This document shows positions 10,990 through 21,300 of a stretch of 64,000 nucleotides of DNA, one piece after another. The notes beneath the pieces are model-generated. The model was not told the origin of the DNA. It worked only from the letters and a program-made list of their open reading frames with translations, and searched no databases. The stretch spans positions 434,001-498,000 of the forward strand of contig KZ111159.1 of assembly GCA_002077045.2 (NCBI GenBank), in the 5' to 3' direction. Both the position numbers and the translations under genes were made by a program. Within the stretch, counting starts at the first letter, position 1. The number at the start of each line of letters is the position of its first letter. The DNA comes from Rachicladosporium sp. CCFEE 5018 (Eukaryota; Ascomycota; Dothideomycetes; Cladosporiales; Cladosporiaceae).

Positions 10990-13900
10990 TCATCCCCTCA
11001 CCTTCCCCACAATCCCCGGCCTGACCCACCTTCTGACCCGTCCCCCGATATACACCGGCCCCACGCTCCCGCCTACAAGCACAGCGAGCCGCCACCAGAA
11101 CCCCGTCTCAATCACCCACGCCAGACTGAAGTACCCGCCCAAGAATGGCACGGAGGCAGCGTAGAGTAAGGCGGTGGAGAGGATCGAGACCCACATACTC
11201 CAGTGCCAGGTCTCGATACTGGCAGCGACCATGAGGAGTTCGTTGATTATCAGGGCCGTGTAGGAGAGGAGTAGCATGCGGCTATCTGGTAAGGGGGAGG
11301 GGGAGGAGCCAGGAGTGGGCGAAGGGGCCAAGAGCTGCGCGCCGAGCTGGATGACCAGGCCCTGATACAGCGAGATAGCAGTCCAGACCGCGAAAGTGCG
11401 ATAGCTGAGCGATGTCCCGGCTTGAAGTTCGTGGTACAATTCCGGATACAAATTCGTCAGCCGCTCATCGACGTCTCGGTCTAGCACCAAGCTGAAGACC
11501 GGCATCATGGTGTACACCGTCGCGTAGCCAACGAGCAGCCAATCGCGGTATAACGCCACCGGTTCCCCGGCCAGGTGGATGCTGAATACTGTTTGAGCGA
11601 CCGAGATGAGGAGGCCGCGGTGCATTACGAATTGGCCCAGGGCGGCGCTGCGTTTATAGCTGTTCCTCCCATGCCAGAGGAGGAGCTTCACGATATGTGA
11701 GAACTGCGTTACCGAGAAGTCTGCAGCGAGAGAGGCCTGCCGGCCTTCTTTCCCCTCGATGCCGATTCCGATATCCGCAGCGGAAATCATGGAGACGTCG
11801 TTCCCTCCATCCCCTATAGCCATCACGCGCTTGCCTGTCGCGGAGCGGATAAGAGTGGTGATGGAGGCTTTCTGACTCGGTGTGCAGCGCGTGGCTATCA
11901 CTGCCGGTAGAGGTAGGGTTGTGGCGAGGAAGGCGGAGGGGTGGTGAGTGAGGTATAACGCCAGACTCGCGCCGTCTATGAGCAGCGCTGTCGTTGAGGG
12001 GGAGGCGAGGAGGGGTTGGAGGGCGGGGAGACAGAGTGATGGGGAGCGAAGGGCCAAGATGGGGTGGATTGTTTGGCTTCGAGCCGAGACTAGACGAGCG
12101 GACAAAGCGATGGAGCGCGCGGTTTCGGGCTTGTCGCCTGTGAGCATCCAGATCTTCAAGCCAGCATTCCTCAACGTTTCGAGCGATGGTTTTATGAGGG
12201 GCTGGAGCAGGTCTTCGATTGCGGTTAGGCCTAGGGGATGTAGAGCGCTTTCGAGATGGGTGCTTAGGACACGGCTGATGGCTTTGTCGCGGGCGGTGAG
12301 GGACAGGGAGGCGGTGTGCAAGGCGCTGGTGAAGGCTTCGTAGGCTGTGGGGGAGAGGGCTTTGCGGCCTATGACTAGCGTTCTCAGGCCTTCGCGCGCC
12401 ATATTGCCGACTTCTTCGTCGATGTAGTCGTTCGCAGCGAGCAATGGGGACATCACGGTGTCGGCGCCCTTTTGATAGAACACGATGTCCTCGCCTGGCT
12501 GAGTAAGGCTGGTGTAGAAGCGGATGATGATACCCATGCGCTTGCTGTCGGAGGTGAAGGGGAAGATGTTGAGGATCTCGACTTTCACCATTGGTGCGCC
12601 GGCGAAGTGCAGCGTCATGGTCCGGCGGTCTCGATGCGCAAGTTTGAGGCCCACGGCTTCAGTCCATTGTACTATGGCAATTTCGTCGGGGGAGGAGGCT
12701 TGGTATGAAGTACTTTTCTCGCCGTCTGCGGTCTCATCGATCGTAGGCGTGACGTTGTGGCAGATCGCTAATGCCAGCACTAGATCCCTGACCTTCACGC
12801 CAATCTCCCTCCTCGTCCTGCTCGCGTTTGCGAGCCCGCCGTAGCCGCTTGAAGGCCTCCAGAGCGCACCTTCAGCAGCGCCTTCCTCTTTCGCGAAAGC
12901 CAGCCGAACGAACTCTCGGACTTCGTCCATCGCCTCGCCACCATAACTACCACTCCCCACGTGCACTTTCCTCAACTCCATCTCGTTCCTCGTCAGCGTT
13001 CCCGTCTTGTCCGTGAGCAAGTACTCAATCCTTCCCAGATCCTCAGGGATCGTGCTAGTTCTCACGATCGTGCCTGGGATCCCTTGATCCCTGTGAATCA
13101 GATATGCGTACACTGACTTCGCCATATCTAGATTCACGCGCAGACTTATCGGCACGATGGTGCTGAATAAGATGAGGAATCGCATGACGGACACATACCA
13201 TGGTCGCTCTTCTTCATCGTTCTCGAAGCGCTGGAGGGCCACGAGAAGGAGGGATAGCGCGGCTGTGAGGATGCAGAGGATCTTGACTAGCGAGTTGATC
13301 TCCAGCTCCAGAAGGCCGATCTTGGAGCGGGAGGAAGCTGTTGAAAGGGCGGCGCGGGTTTGTGGGCCGGTGTAGAGGACTACGGCGTGGACTTTTGTGC
13401 TGGAGGCGAGGACCGTGTTGGCCCAGGCTGTGTTGTCGATTGTGAGCGGTGCAGAGGTGATAGTCGGTGTCGTTTCAGGGATGTCTGAGGGAAGCGGATC
13501 GTAGACCTGGCTCTGCTTTGGCAGAAGCTCGAGGGTGCCGGCGAAGTCGTTGACGCGTTTGTCTGGTTTGCCAGCTGTGACACGGAGTCGCAGATACTCG
13601 CTGGCTGATAGCGATTGGGTCAGTGGTGCGGCGACGCGGAGCTTCCAGTCTGTCTCGCCATCAAGCTGATCTGTGCGAATAAAAGCTTCGCCGCCTGCGT
13701 CGGAGCTGGATGTAGTGGATTCGTCGGCCGATACTGACGTGGAGGGTCTGTCGCCTGCGTCTTCGGTAAGACCTATGAGTGCTTCTGCAGTCCGCGGTTG
13801 GGCTGATGAGACATCCTCCGACACTGCAGCATCCGTGGCAATGCTCTTGAGTATGATCACATCCGCAGACACTCTCTGATTCTTCTCCAGCACAAGAACG

Positions 13901-14844
13901 TCTCCCACGGCCAGGTCCTTCGCACTCTTCCTCACCTCGATCACCCTGGCAGACGGCTCATCTTCACCCCCAACAGCCTCTTCTTCCCTCGCGAGCTCCG
14001 CGGTCCTATCTACCTTCCTCCTCTTCCCACCCTTGCTCCCACTGAGGCTTCTTCCCTTGCCCGTTCCTGCTCTGCCGTGCCCCTCCAACCTGAGCACCAC
14101 GTACGGCTCCTTATTCGCCTCTCCATCCCGCCTCCTCCTCATAACATCATCCCATCCCTCCTTCCCTAACGTCACAGCCAACACAAAAGCCAGCGGCGCA
14201 ACATAAGTACTCAGATACCCTATCCTCAGCGCTGGCAGCACCTGAGAAAGCGCTACAAGCAGGAAGTACAGATTTAGGAAGAGCTTGAACTCATTCCAGA
14301 GAGTGACGGGAAGGAAGGAGAGGGGAGTGTATTTGGCGTTGGAGATGGCGTTGGCGGGATACGGCGTGACCTGGCGAGACCCGACTTGGATGGTCCTGTT
14401 CGTAGCCGTGGAATCTTCCGAGGAGGGCTCGTCGGCAAGAGCGATCGCATTGTGGCGTTTGCTAAAAGGCAGCAGTCTCCTCAATCGTGCCTTCCAGCTT
14501 CTGGATCGCGCCTCAGCATTCAGATCCAGCAGTGACCCTCTCCTCAGGCTGCCGTTCGCCAATAACGGCGCATCATCGCCAGCGTGCTCCTCCCTCTTCC
14601 CCAGTGCATCCGCGTCTGCTACCAAAGGCTCAAGATCGTCCACCACCACCCTTTGTCTCCTTCGTCCGCCATATCTCAGCTTCCGCAACGGTATGCGGCC
14701 GGAGTAGTCAGTACTCGAGCGCGCTTGTCGGCGTGGCGGAGGAGATTGTGAGGACGACACGGGATCGAGTTCCTCCAGGTCCAAGTCAAGGTCCGAGTCC
14801 GGGTCGTTGTAGCCTTGCTCGCTGCGCTGCTGCTGTCGGTTCAT
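10990..14844 (-). CDS. NEO1: P4-type phospholipid flippase, Neo1 class
   Basis: Single exon, 1284 residues. P4-ATPases flip phospholipids from the lumenal to the cytosolic leaflet; the Neo1/ATP9 subgroup acts in Golgi and endosomal membranes and works without a Cdc50 subunit. Visible signatures are the actuator motif DQLDGETDWKLR, the phosphorylation motif DKTGTLT (Asp about 612), the nucleotide-binding motif YQASSPDEIAIVQW, the hinge motif GDGGNDVSMISAADIGIGIEG, and about ten hydrophobic segments. DQLDGETDWK and the lack of a long C-terminal tail favour Neo1 over Dnf/Drs2. The N-terminus is acidic, with an Asp-Leu dipeptide run. An insertion rich in Lys/Arg and acidic residues sits before the actuator domain. 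The gene diverges from SEC16 across 481 bp, another early-secretory gene. Confidence 0.96.
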   Translation of the reverse strand: MNRQQQRSEQGYNDPDSDLDLDLEELDPVSSSQSPPPRRQARSSTDYSGRIPLRKLRYGGRRRQRVVVDDLEPLVADADALGKREEHAGDDAPLLANGSLRRGSLLDLNAEARSRSWKARLRRLLPFSKRHNAIALADEPSSEDSTATNRTIQVGSRQVTPYPANAISNAKYTPLSFLPVTLWNEFKLFLNLYFLLVALSQVLPALRIGYLSTYVAPLAFVLAVTLGKEGWDDVMRRRRDGEANKEPYVVLRLEGHGRAGTGKGRSLSGSKGGKRRKVDRTAELAREEEAVGGEDEPSARVIEVRKSAKDLAVGDVLVLEKNQRVSADVIILKSIATDAAVSEDVSSAQPRTAEALIGLTEDAGDRPSTSVSADESTTSSSDAGGEAFIRTDQLDGETDWKLRVAAPLTQSLSASEYLRLRVTAGKPDKRVNDFAGTLELLPKQSQVYDPLPSDIPETTPTITSAPLTIDNTAWANTVLASSTKVHAVVLYTGPQTRAALSTASSRSKIGLLELEINSLVKILCILTAALSLLLVALQRFENDEEERPWYVSVMRFLILFSTIVPISLRVNLDMAKSVYAYLIHRDQGIPGTIVRTSTIPEDLGRIEYLLTDKTGTLTRNEMELRKVHVGSGSYGGEAMDEVREFVRLAFAKEEGAAEGALWRPSSGYGGLANASRTRREIGVKVRDLVLALAICHNVTPTIDETADGEKSTSYQASSPDEIAIVQWTEAVGLKLAHRDRRTMTLHFAGAPMVKVEILNIFPFTSDSKRMGIIIRFYTSLTQPGEDIVFYQKGADTVMSPLLAANDYIDEEVGNMAREGLRTLVIGRKALSPTAYEAFTSALHTASLSLTARDKAISRVLSTHLESALHPLGLTAIEDLLQPLIKPSLETLRNAGLKIWMLTGDKPETARSIALSARLVSARSQTIHPILALRSPSLCLPALQPLLASPSTTALLIDGASLALYLTHHPSAFLATTLPLPAVIATRCTPSQKASITTLIRSATGKRVMAIGDGGNDVSMISAADIGIGIEGKEGRQASLAADFSVTQFSHIVKLLLWHGRNSYKRSAALGQFVMHRGLLISVAQTVFSIHLAGEPVALYRDWLLVGYATVYTMMPVFSLVLDRDVDERLTNLYPELYHELQAGTSLSYRTFAVWTAISLYQGLVIQLGAQLLAPSPTPGSSPSPLPDSRMLLLSYTALIINELLMVAASIETWHWSMWVSILSTALLYAASVPFLGGYFSLAWVIETGFWWRLAVLVGGSVGPVYIGGRVRRWVRPGIVGKVRG

Positions 14845-15325
14845 GCCGCATTTGGACGGCGGAGGTGCCTGGTAGGTGTCACTTTTCTGCGCAGTCGCGT
14901 CGCGTCGCGTTCAGGAACACTCGGGGAGAAGAGGTAAGGTGTAAGACAGGTCAGGAAGAACGAGTCGTTAAGTCGTTACGTCGTTAGGAAAGCAAGTTCT
15001 TTGTTCAAGAGTACTGCAGTCAATAGGTGACAGACAGCTGTACCCTAACATGTGAGACGAGATGACGGCGCGGCTATACCCGTCCTATGAACACCATCCC
15101 ATACATTAGCACCTCCTAGCCCCCGTCCCATCGCCATCTGTACATCTCTAATACCCTCCCCTTCGGATTGTTGCGATGCTTTGCCTTCCGTTCTGTTGAC
15201 TCCGCGCCTCTGACTTTCCTTCCCGCGCGACGCTCAGCGGCAGCTCGACTCCCTTCCGGTCATCAAGGGATCCCTCCACCTGGCCTCCGCATCCTGACCC
15301 TTGACCTCTTGAGAAGCACTACATA
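14845..15325. promoter_or_regulatory. Shared NEO1/SEC16 divergent promoter region
   Basis: This 481-bp spacer lies between two start codons that face away from each other, so it must contain both promoters. A triple repeat of a near-identical 8-bp unit (core GTCGTTA) occurs at about 14963-14986, and a GTCGC-type triplet run at about 14889-14906. C/T-rich sequence precedes the SEC16 start. Joint regulation is inference from the layout. Confidence 0.5.
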
Positions 15326-18300
15326 ATGGAGCCAGCAGAGGATGATAGTCCCGCCTTCCCTGACTTCGGCTCCGCCTTCCCCTCCCCAATACCAGCTGCT
15401 CCTTCCATATCAGAAACACCCCTATCGCTCCCGCAGTCCACGCCCTCGAAACCCATACCCTCTGCCTTCCCGTCTCGCCCCTCAGCAGCAGAGGAAGATG
15501 ATGACTTCTTTGACCGCTACCCCGGCGCCACGCCTGACAAGCTCCGTCGGCCAATAGCTGCAAGTCCAGATGTCAGGCGCAGCAGTATCAGTGTGACTGA
15601 GACTGTGGACGTGAGCTCACGGGCTGTGGGAGAGGGCGAGAGGAGTTTGCAGGGCGAGACGCGGACGCTCGTCGAGGGTGAGACGGGAAGGCGGGGGAGT
15701 ATCATGGTCGTGGAGAGCGTGGATGTTAGTTCACGCGGGACCTGGGAGGAGGAGAGGGGGATTGTTCCAGGGACGAGAACGAGCGTCGAACCCTCGGGGG
15801 AGCACGAGTATGACGTGAATGCGGGCGGTCCGGTGCACCAAGAGTGGGAGGCAGATGAAGAGACGGCCATGTTCGCGCCTGACGAGAGTGCGGAGGCGCA
15901 GGCGGCACATCTGGAAGAGGCGATGCGTGCGACGCTTGAAGTGCAGGCAGTCATCACGTCTGGGAAGGATATGGCGGACGAGCAGGCGAGAGCGCTCACG
16001 TCGGATGCAGAAGTGCATCCGCCAGAAGAACACTACGAGCATCAGGGCGAGATCACCGAGTTGGAAGAGGCGCTTGATGAGAGCACAGAGGCGCCGCTGA
16101 TGGACGACGAGGAGCCCGCACCTACAATCGAAAGCAGAACGGCAACGATGCAAGAGCCTGAAGAAGAGCTACTTGAAGACAACTCGGACGAGGAGAACGT
16201 GGTCTCGAGACCGCCGCCACAGCCCCTGCAGCCTGCGCATGCAATGGCGGAGAGATCGTTTACAACGAACTTCACGGACTTGCCTCGAGCGAATCATGAG
16301 CTCAAGGGAACGTCAGAGCCAAGGCAAGCTCCGATCGATGAAGAACGGCCTGCAGCGGGTGACGATAAGACATTTGGTGATCTTCTTGACACTGAAGAGG
16401 TTCAAATCCACGAGGCTCCCAGCAATGCTCAAGCTACGTACGGCGACCAGTGGCCAGAGGAGGAAGCCGACAATGACTTCCTTGACAACGCTCCCCCGCA
16501 ACTTCCCGAGCAGCCATGGTCGTCAGAAGGCGACGATGATATGTTTGGTCAGATCTTGGGTAACGAGCCAAAGTCCCAGAGCAACGGCATCACATCTCAC
16601 GACGACGTGCCTGCGGAGGACGACCTCAGCGCAGCGTGGGCAGCTGCAATGGACGACGATGAGATCTTGAACGAGGCTGAGATTGATCCCAAGGCTTTCT
16701 TCGCCGATGACGATGAGCTCCTCGACGACGAGCCGTTTCTGATGGATCTGGCGCAAGATGAGCCATTGCGAGCAATTCCTGAGCAAGCAAGACTAGGTCG
16801 ACCGTCCTACGCACCTGCGAACTCGCAGAACCCGATGCAGCAGATGTCGTATGGCGCACCGACCACGCCCTTCCTCGATCAAACATCTGCTCGCTCTGGA
16901 GGTACTCCGTCCACGGGCTTGTTCGATGTGTACAACCATGCTGCGCCTGTACAGCCTCAACAGCGGCCACCGATTTCGACCGCTCAAAGCTTTGCGGACA
17001 AGTCAAAGGGAGGGTATCAATCGCCGTACGATCTGCCAATGGATGTGGTCAAGCCTCGAAGACGGCCGCAGCAGAACCCGCAGTCACAATCACGGGAATT
17101 ACCCAAGCCGCCTCCACGGACTAGCAGCTTCCACGGCGCACCTCCTGTTCTGTCGCCTCCGAATTCGAGTCATGGTGTACCTGGTGCTGCATCTCCAATG
17201 GCTGCCAGAACGACGCCGAAGCCTGATGCTGGCTTCTTCGCTGAGCTTCCAATGGCGTCGAAGCCGCGGACGAGACCGTCTGGTGCTTACACGCCTCAAT
17301 TAAGTAACACGCCTGCGCCACCAATGCCTAATGGACAACACTTCCCGTCGCGAGGAGGGCCAGTACAACCACCGCAAGCGCAGACAGCATTCGGCCAGCA
17401 GCCATCGAGGCCAGCGGCTCCACCGACGCCACAGCAGCAACAGCCTCAGATGCTTGGTGGGCTCAGACAGCCAGGGCGAAATCCCTTGTTCCCTGATCAG
17501 CCCTCAGCTTACGCACCGCAATTCAACGAGACGCCTCCTACACCAGCGTCCGGCTCGAGCTATTACGCTCCATCGCACATGCCCCTTGCCGCCCCCGCGC
17601 CGCCAACAAATCACTTTTCGCCTGCTCCTCCGCCCAATGCTGCACCACCTGCTGCAGCGTCAAGATACTCGCCAGCACCGGCTGCTCAGCCACAGCAGCA
17701 GCACCACCAGCCGCCGACGAAGCCAGTGCAGCGACAGCCGTCTGTTCCAGCGGCACCGCCGCCAGCAGTTAATCGTGCGCACTCGTTTGTGCCGCGGACG
17801 AGCAGTCCACTGGCTCAGCATGGCCGACCCTCACAAGCTCAATATGAGCAGCCAGATGCGTATCGGAGTATGCCGTTCTCGCCTAGTTCACCGCCAACGA
17901 CGAACGGCCTGCATCTGTCGCCACAACGAAGAGAGTCGGGCAACACGAAGTACACGCCTCCCAGCACAAGCGCAGGACCACAAGAGTCGCCGTACTCAGC
18001 CCCGCCGCAGAGACCACGAACACAATCACCGGGAACAGTGATGAAGACTGCGCGGATAGGATTCACCCCACTCGAACGTCCAGGCAGCACAGGCCCTCCG
18101 TCGTCGATGTACGGGTCTTCTGCTCCCCACTCGACAGCCATCAAGGCTCCTGTGCACCGCAGACAATTCTCCCGCGAAATGTCCTTCGCAGTGCCACAAG
18201 ATGAGCGCGCACAAGATCCCTTAGAACGCTGGAAGGGCCACGCGATCTTCAAATGGGGTCCCTCAGGCGCAGTCGTCACGAGCTTCCCCAAGCATATGCC

Positions 18301-21300
18301 TTTCTACGGCCACGGCGCGCCGACCATCAAATGTACATCTGGCGATGTCAAGCTGCAGGACGCTAAGGACGTGCTGCCGCTTAGTGACCGCGATGTGAAG
18401 TTCCCTGGTCCGCTGCAAGCTAGAAGTAAGGGCAAGAAGAAGGAGCTCCTCGCATGGATGTCGGGGAAGATAGAGGATCTGGAAAGGGAGACGGAGGGCG
18501 CGATGCTGGACTTTAGTCTCCCTCCCGATGCCAAGAAGCGTGTGGAAGAGAAGCTGGTCCTCTGGAAACTCACTCGCATCTACCTCGAGCACGACGGCGT
18601 GCTAGAAGGCACGCCCAAACCTGAGGGAGAAGTCCGCCGCATCTTACTCCCAAATCTCGCACAGCTCGGCCAAGTTGCAGAGCTACAAAGCCCTACATCT
18701 GCGACCATCCAGCCCGACCCAATAGATCCTCAAACCCTCGCCCAGCTCCGACAAGCGCTCTTCGAAGGGCAGCGTGAACGCGCAGTTTGGCTGGCAGAGG
18801 AGAAGAAACTTTGGGGCCACGCGATGCTGATTGCAAGCACCATGGGCCCGGATGTGTGGAAGCAGATCGTGGGCTCTTTCGTGCGGTCGCAGGTCAAGTC
18901 TGTCGGCTCGGATGCGAGGAGTCTGGCGGCGCTGTATCAAGTCTTCGCGGGGAGTGCGGAGGACGTGGTAGATGAGCTTGTGCCCCCTAGTGCGAGAGCC
19001 GGGTTCAGGATGATAAGTAAGACCGAAGGTGTAGCCACTGGGAACCCGCTTGATGGGTTGGATCAGTGGCGCGAGACCCTGGCATTGGTGACGAGTAACC
19101 GCACCCCCAGCGACGCGCAATCCCTCGTGTCCCTCGGTAAACTCCTAGCAGGCTACGACCGCGTCGAAGCAGCCCACGCCTGTTTCCTCTTCGCCCGCTC
19201 CCTAGCCAAACACTCCGGCGCCGACGATCNNNNNNNNNNNNNNNNNNNNNNNNNNNNNNNNNNNNNNNNNNNNNNNNNNNNNNNNNNNNNNNNNNNNNNN
19301 NNNNNNNNNNNNNNNNNNNNNNNNNNNNNTCAAGTCTTCGCGGGGAGTGCGGAGGACGTGGTAGATGAGCTTGTGCCCCCTAGTGCGAGAGCCGGGTTCA
19401 GGATGATAAGTAAGACCGAAGGTGTAGCCACTGGGAACCCGCTTGATGGGTTGGATCAGTGGCGCGAGACCCTGGCATTGGTGACGAGTAACCGCACCCC
19501 CAGCGACGCGCAATCCCTCGTGTCCCTCGGTAAACTCCTAGCAGGCTACGACCGCGTCGAAGCAGCCCACGCCTGTTTCCTCTTCGCCCGCTCCCTAGCC
19601 AAACACTCCGGCGCCGACGATCCGGAAACGCACTTCGTGCTCCTCGGCGGCAACGACTCCACCGGCGACGCGAATCTAGACGCCATCACCCTGACGGAAA
19701 TCTACGAGTACGCCTCGTCGCTGTCCCTCCCCTCGTCCGCAGCACATTACATCCCGCACCTGCAAGCCTACAAGCTTCTGCACGGCCAGCAGTTGGCAGC
19801 TTATGGACTGAAGGCGCAGGCGGAGGCGTATTGCGCGCATATTGATGGTGCGATTCGGGCTACGACGAGGCCGAGCGGGTATTATCACCAAGCGTTGGCG
19901 CAGGAGCTGATAAATTTCAACGCCTTCCTGTCACAAACCCCGCACACGGGCTCGAGCGGGAAGTTCTTCAGCAAGCCGGCCATGGACAAAGTCTCCTCCG
20001 GCGTCGGCAGCTGGCTAAGCAAATTCGTCGCTGGGGATGAAGGCGAAGGCGGCGCTTCCGGCCTTAGCTCGCCAGGGCAAGTTGGTACGCCGGGTGAGGG
20101 AGGGCCGTTCGGAGGTGTGAATGGCGGGAGTGGAGCGATTTCGCGGAGTGCGAGTGGAGAGGAGCTGTATATTCCTATGCTTGGCAACCTTGCCTCTCCG
20201 CCGCTGTCGCTGGGCACGCCATTCCAGCATCACGCTGTTACTGGTGCGGCTGGGAGGTATGCTCCCGGAGCCCAAGTGACAACGACCTCGGGCAGTCGGT
20301 ATGCGCCTTCAGTTCCTTCGCAGTTCGCACCCTCGCGCTCGTCGATGGACTCGGATCGCTCGGCCGATCCGCCGCAACAGTTCGGCGCAAGTCTGGGCTT
20401 GCCTTCGGCGGAACCCATACGGCCTGCTTCTGCGCGGTATGCGAGCTATGCTCCTGCGTCTGTGCAATCCGAACAGCAGAGTCCGCAGTTACTGGGTGTG
20501 CCTGGACGACCCGCACAGCCGGAAAGAGCGCTGAGTGATTACTCCGTGCCCTACGCAAGCGGAGGGAGCGGCGTCGAGAGTAGAAGGGGCAGCGCATTTA
20601 GTGGCATCTCCACAGGGAGCTACGAGCCGAAACCGCTGTTGGCGGATCAGGATGGGTTTGGATCCTACACGCCTCCCGTGCAACCCATACGACCATCGGA
20701 GTCCCCAGAGCTCGAAGTCGCGACCGAGAACCCCTGGACTCAGTCTGAGGATCCTGAAGGCGGGGCAGGCTACGCGCCACCGGAAGCTGGAGGTGGAGGG
20801 TATGAGCCGCCAGCTTACGTGCCCTACCAGCCGGACCCGGACTCAGACGACGACGCCGCTGCGTCTACGAAAGCTAAGCCGAAGAAACGCTCAATGCTGG
20901 ATGATCAGGGGGATGATGATATCATCTCCCGCGCCGCGGCGCTCAAATCTTCTAAACCCCTCCCTCCCTCCACCTCCTCTACCTCCTCCAAATCCGCCGC
21001 CGACGCAGCAGCAGATGCCGCTTTCCGCGCTGCTGCCGAGGCGGACGCTGCTCGTGACGCTAGACCTGCGGCTGGAGGTAAGGGTTGGCTCGGCGGCTGG
21101 TTCGGCGGGAAGAACAAAGGGGAGCTAGGCGCTGGCGGGGCTGCGGCGCCAGCTGGACCCATCAGGGCCAAGCTCGGCGAGGAGAACTCGTTCTACTTTG
21201 ACAAAGAGCTCGGGAAATGGGTCAACAAGAAAGCTGGCCCTGAAGCTGCTGCTGCGGCGGCCGTGGGCACGCCGCCGCCGCCTAAGGGGATGGGGAGTAG

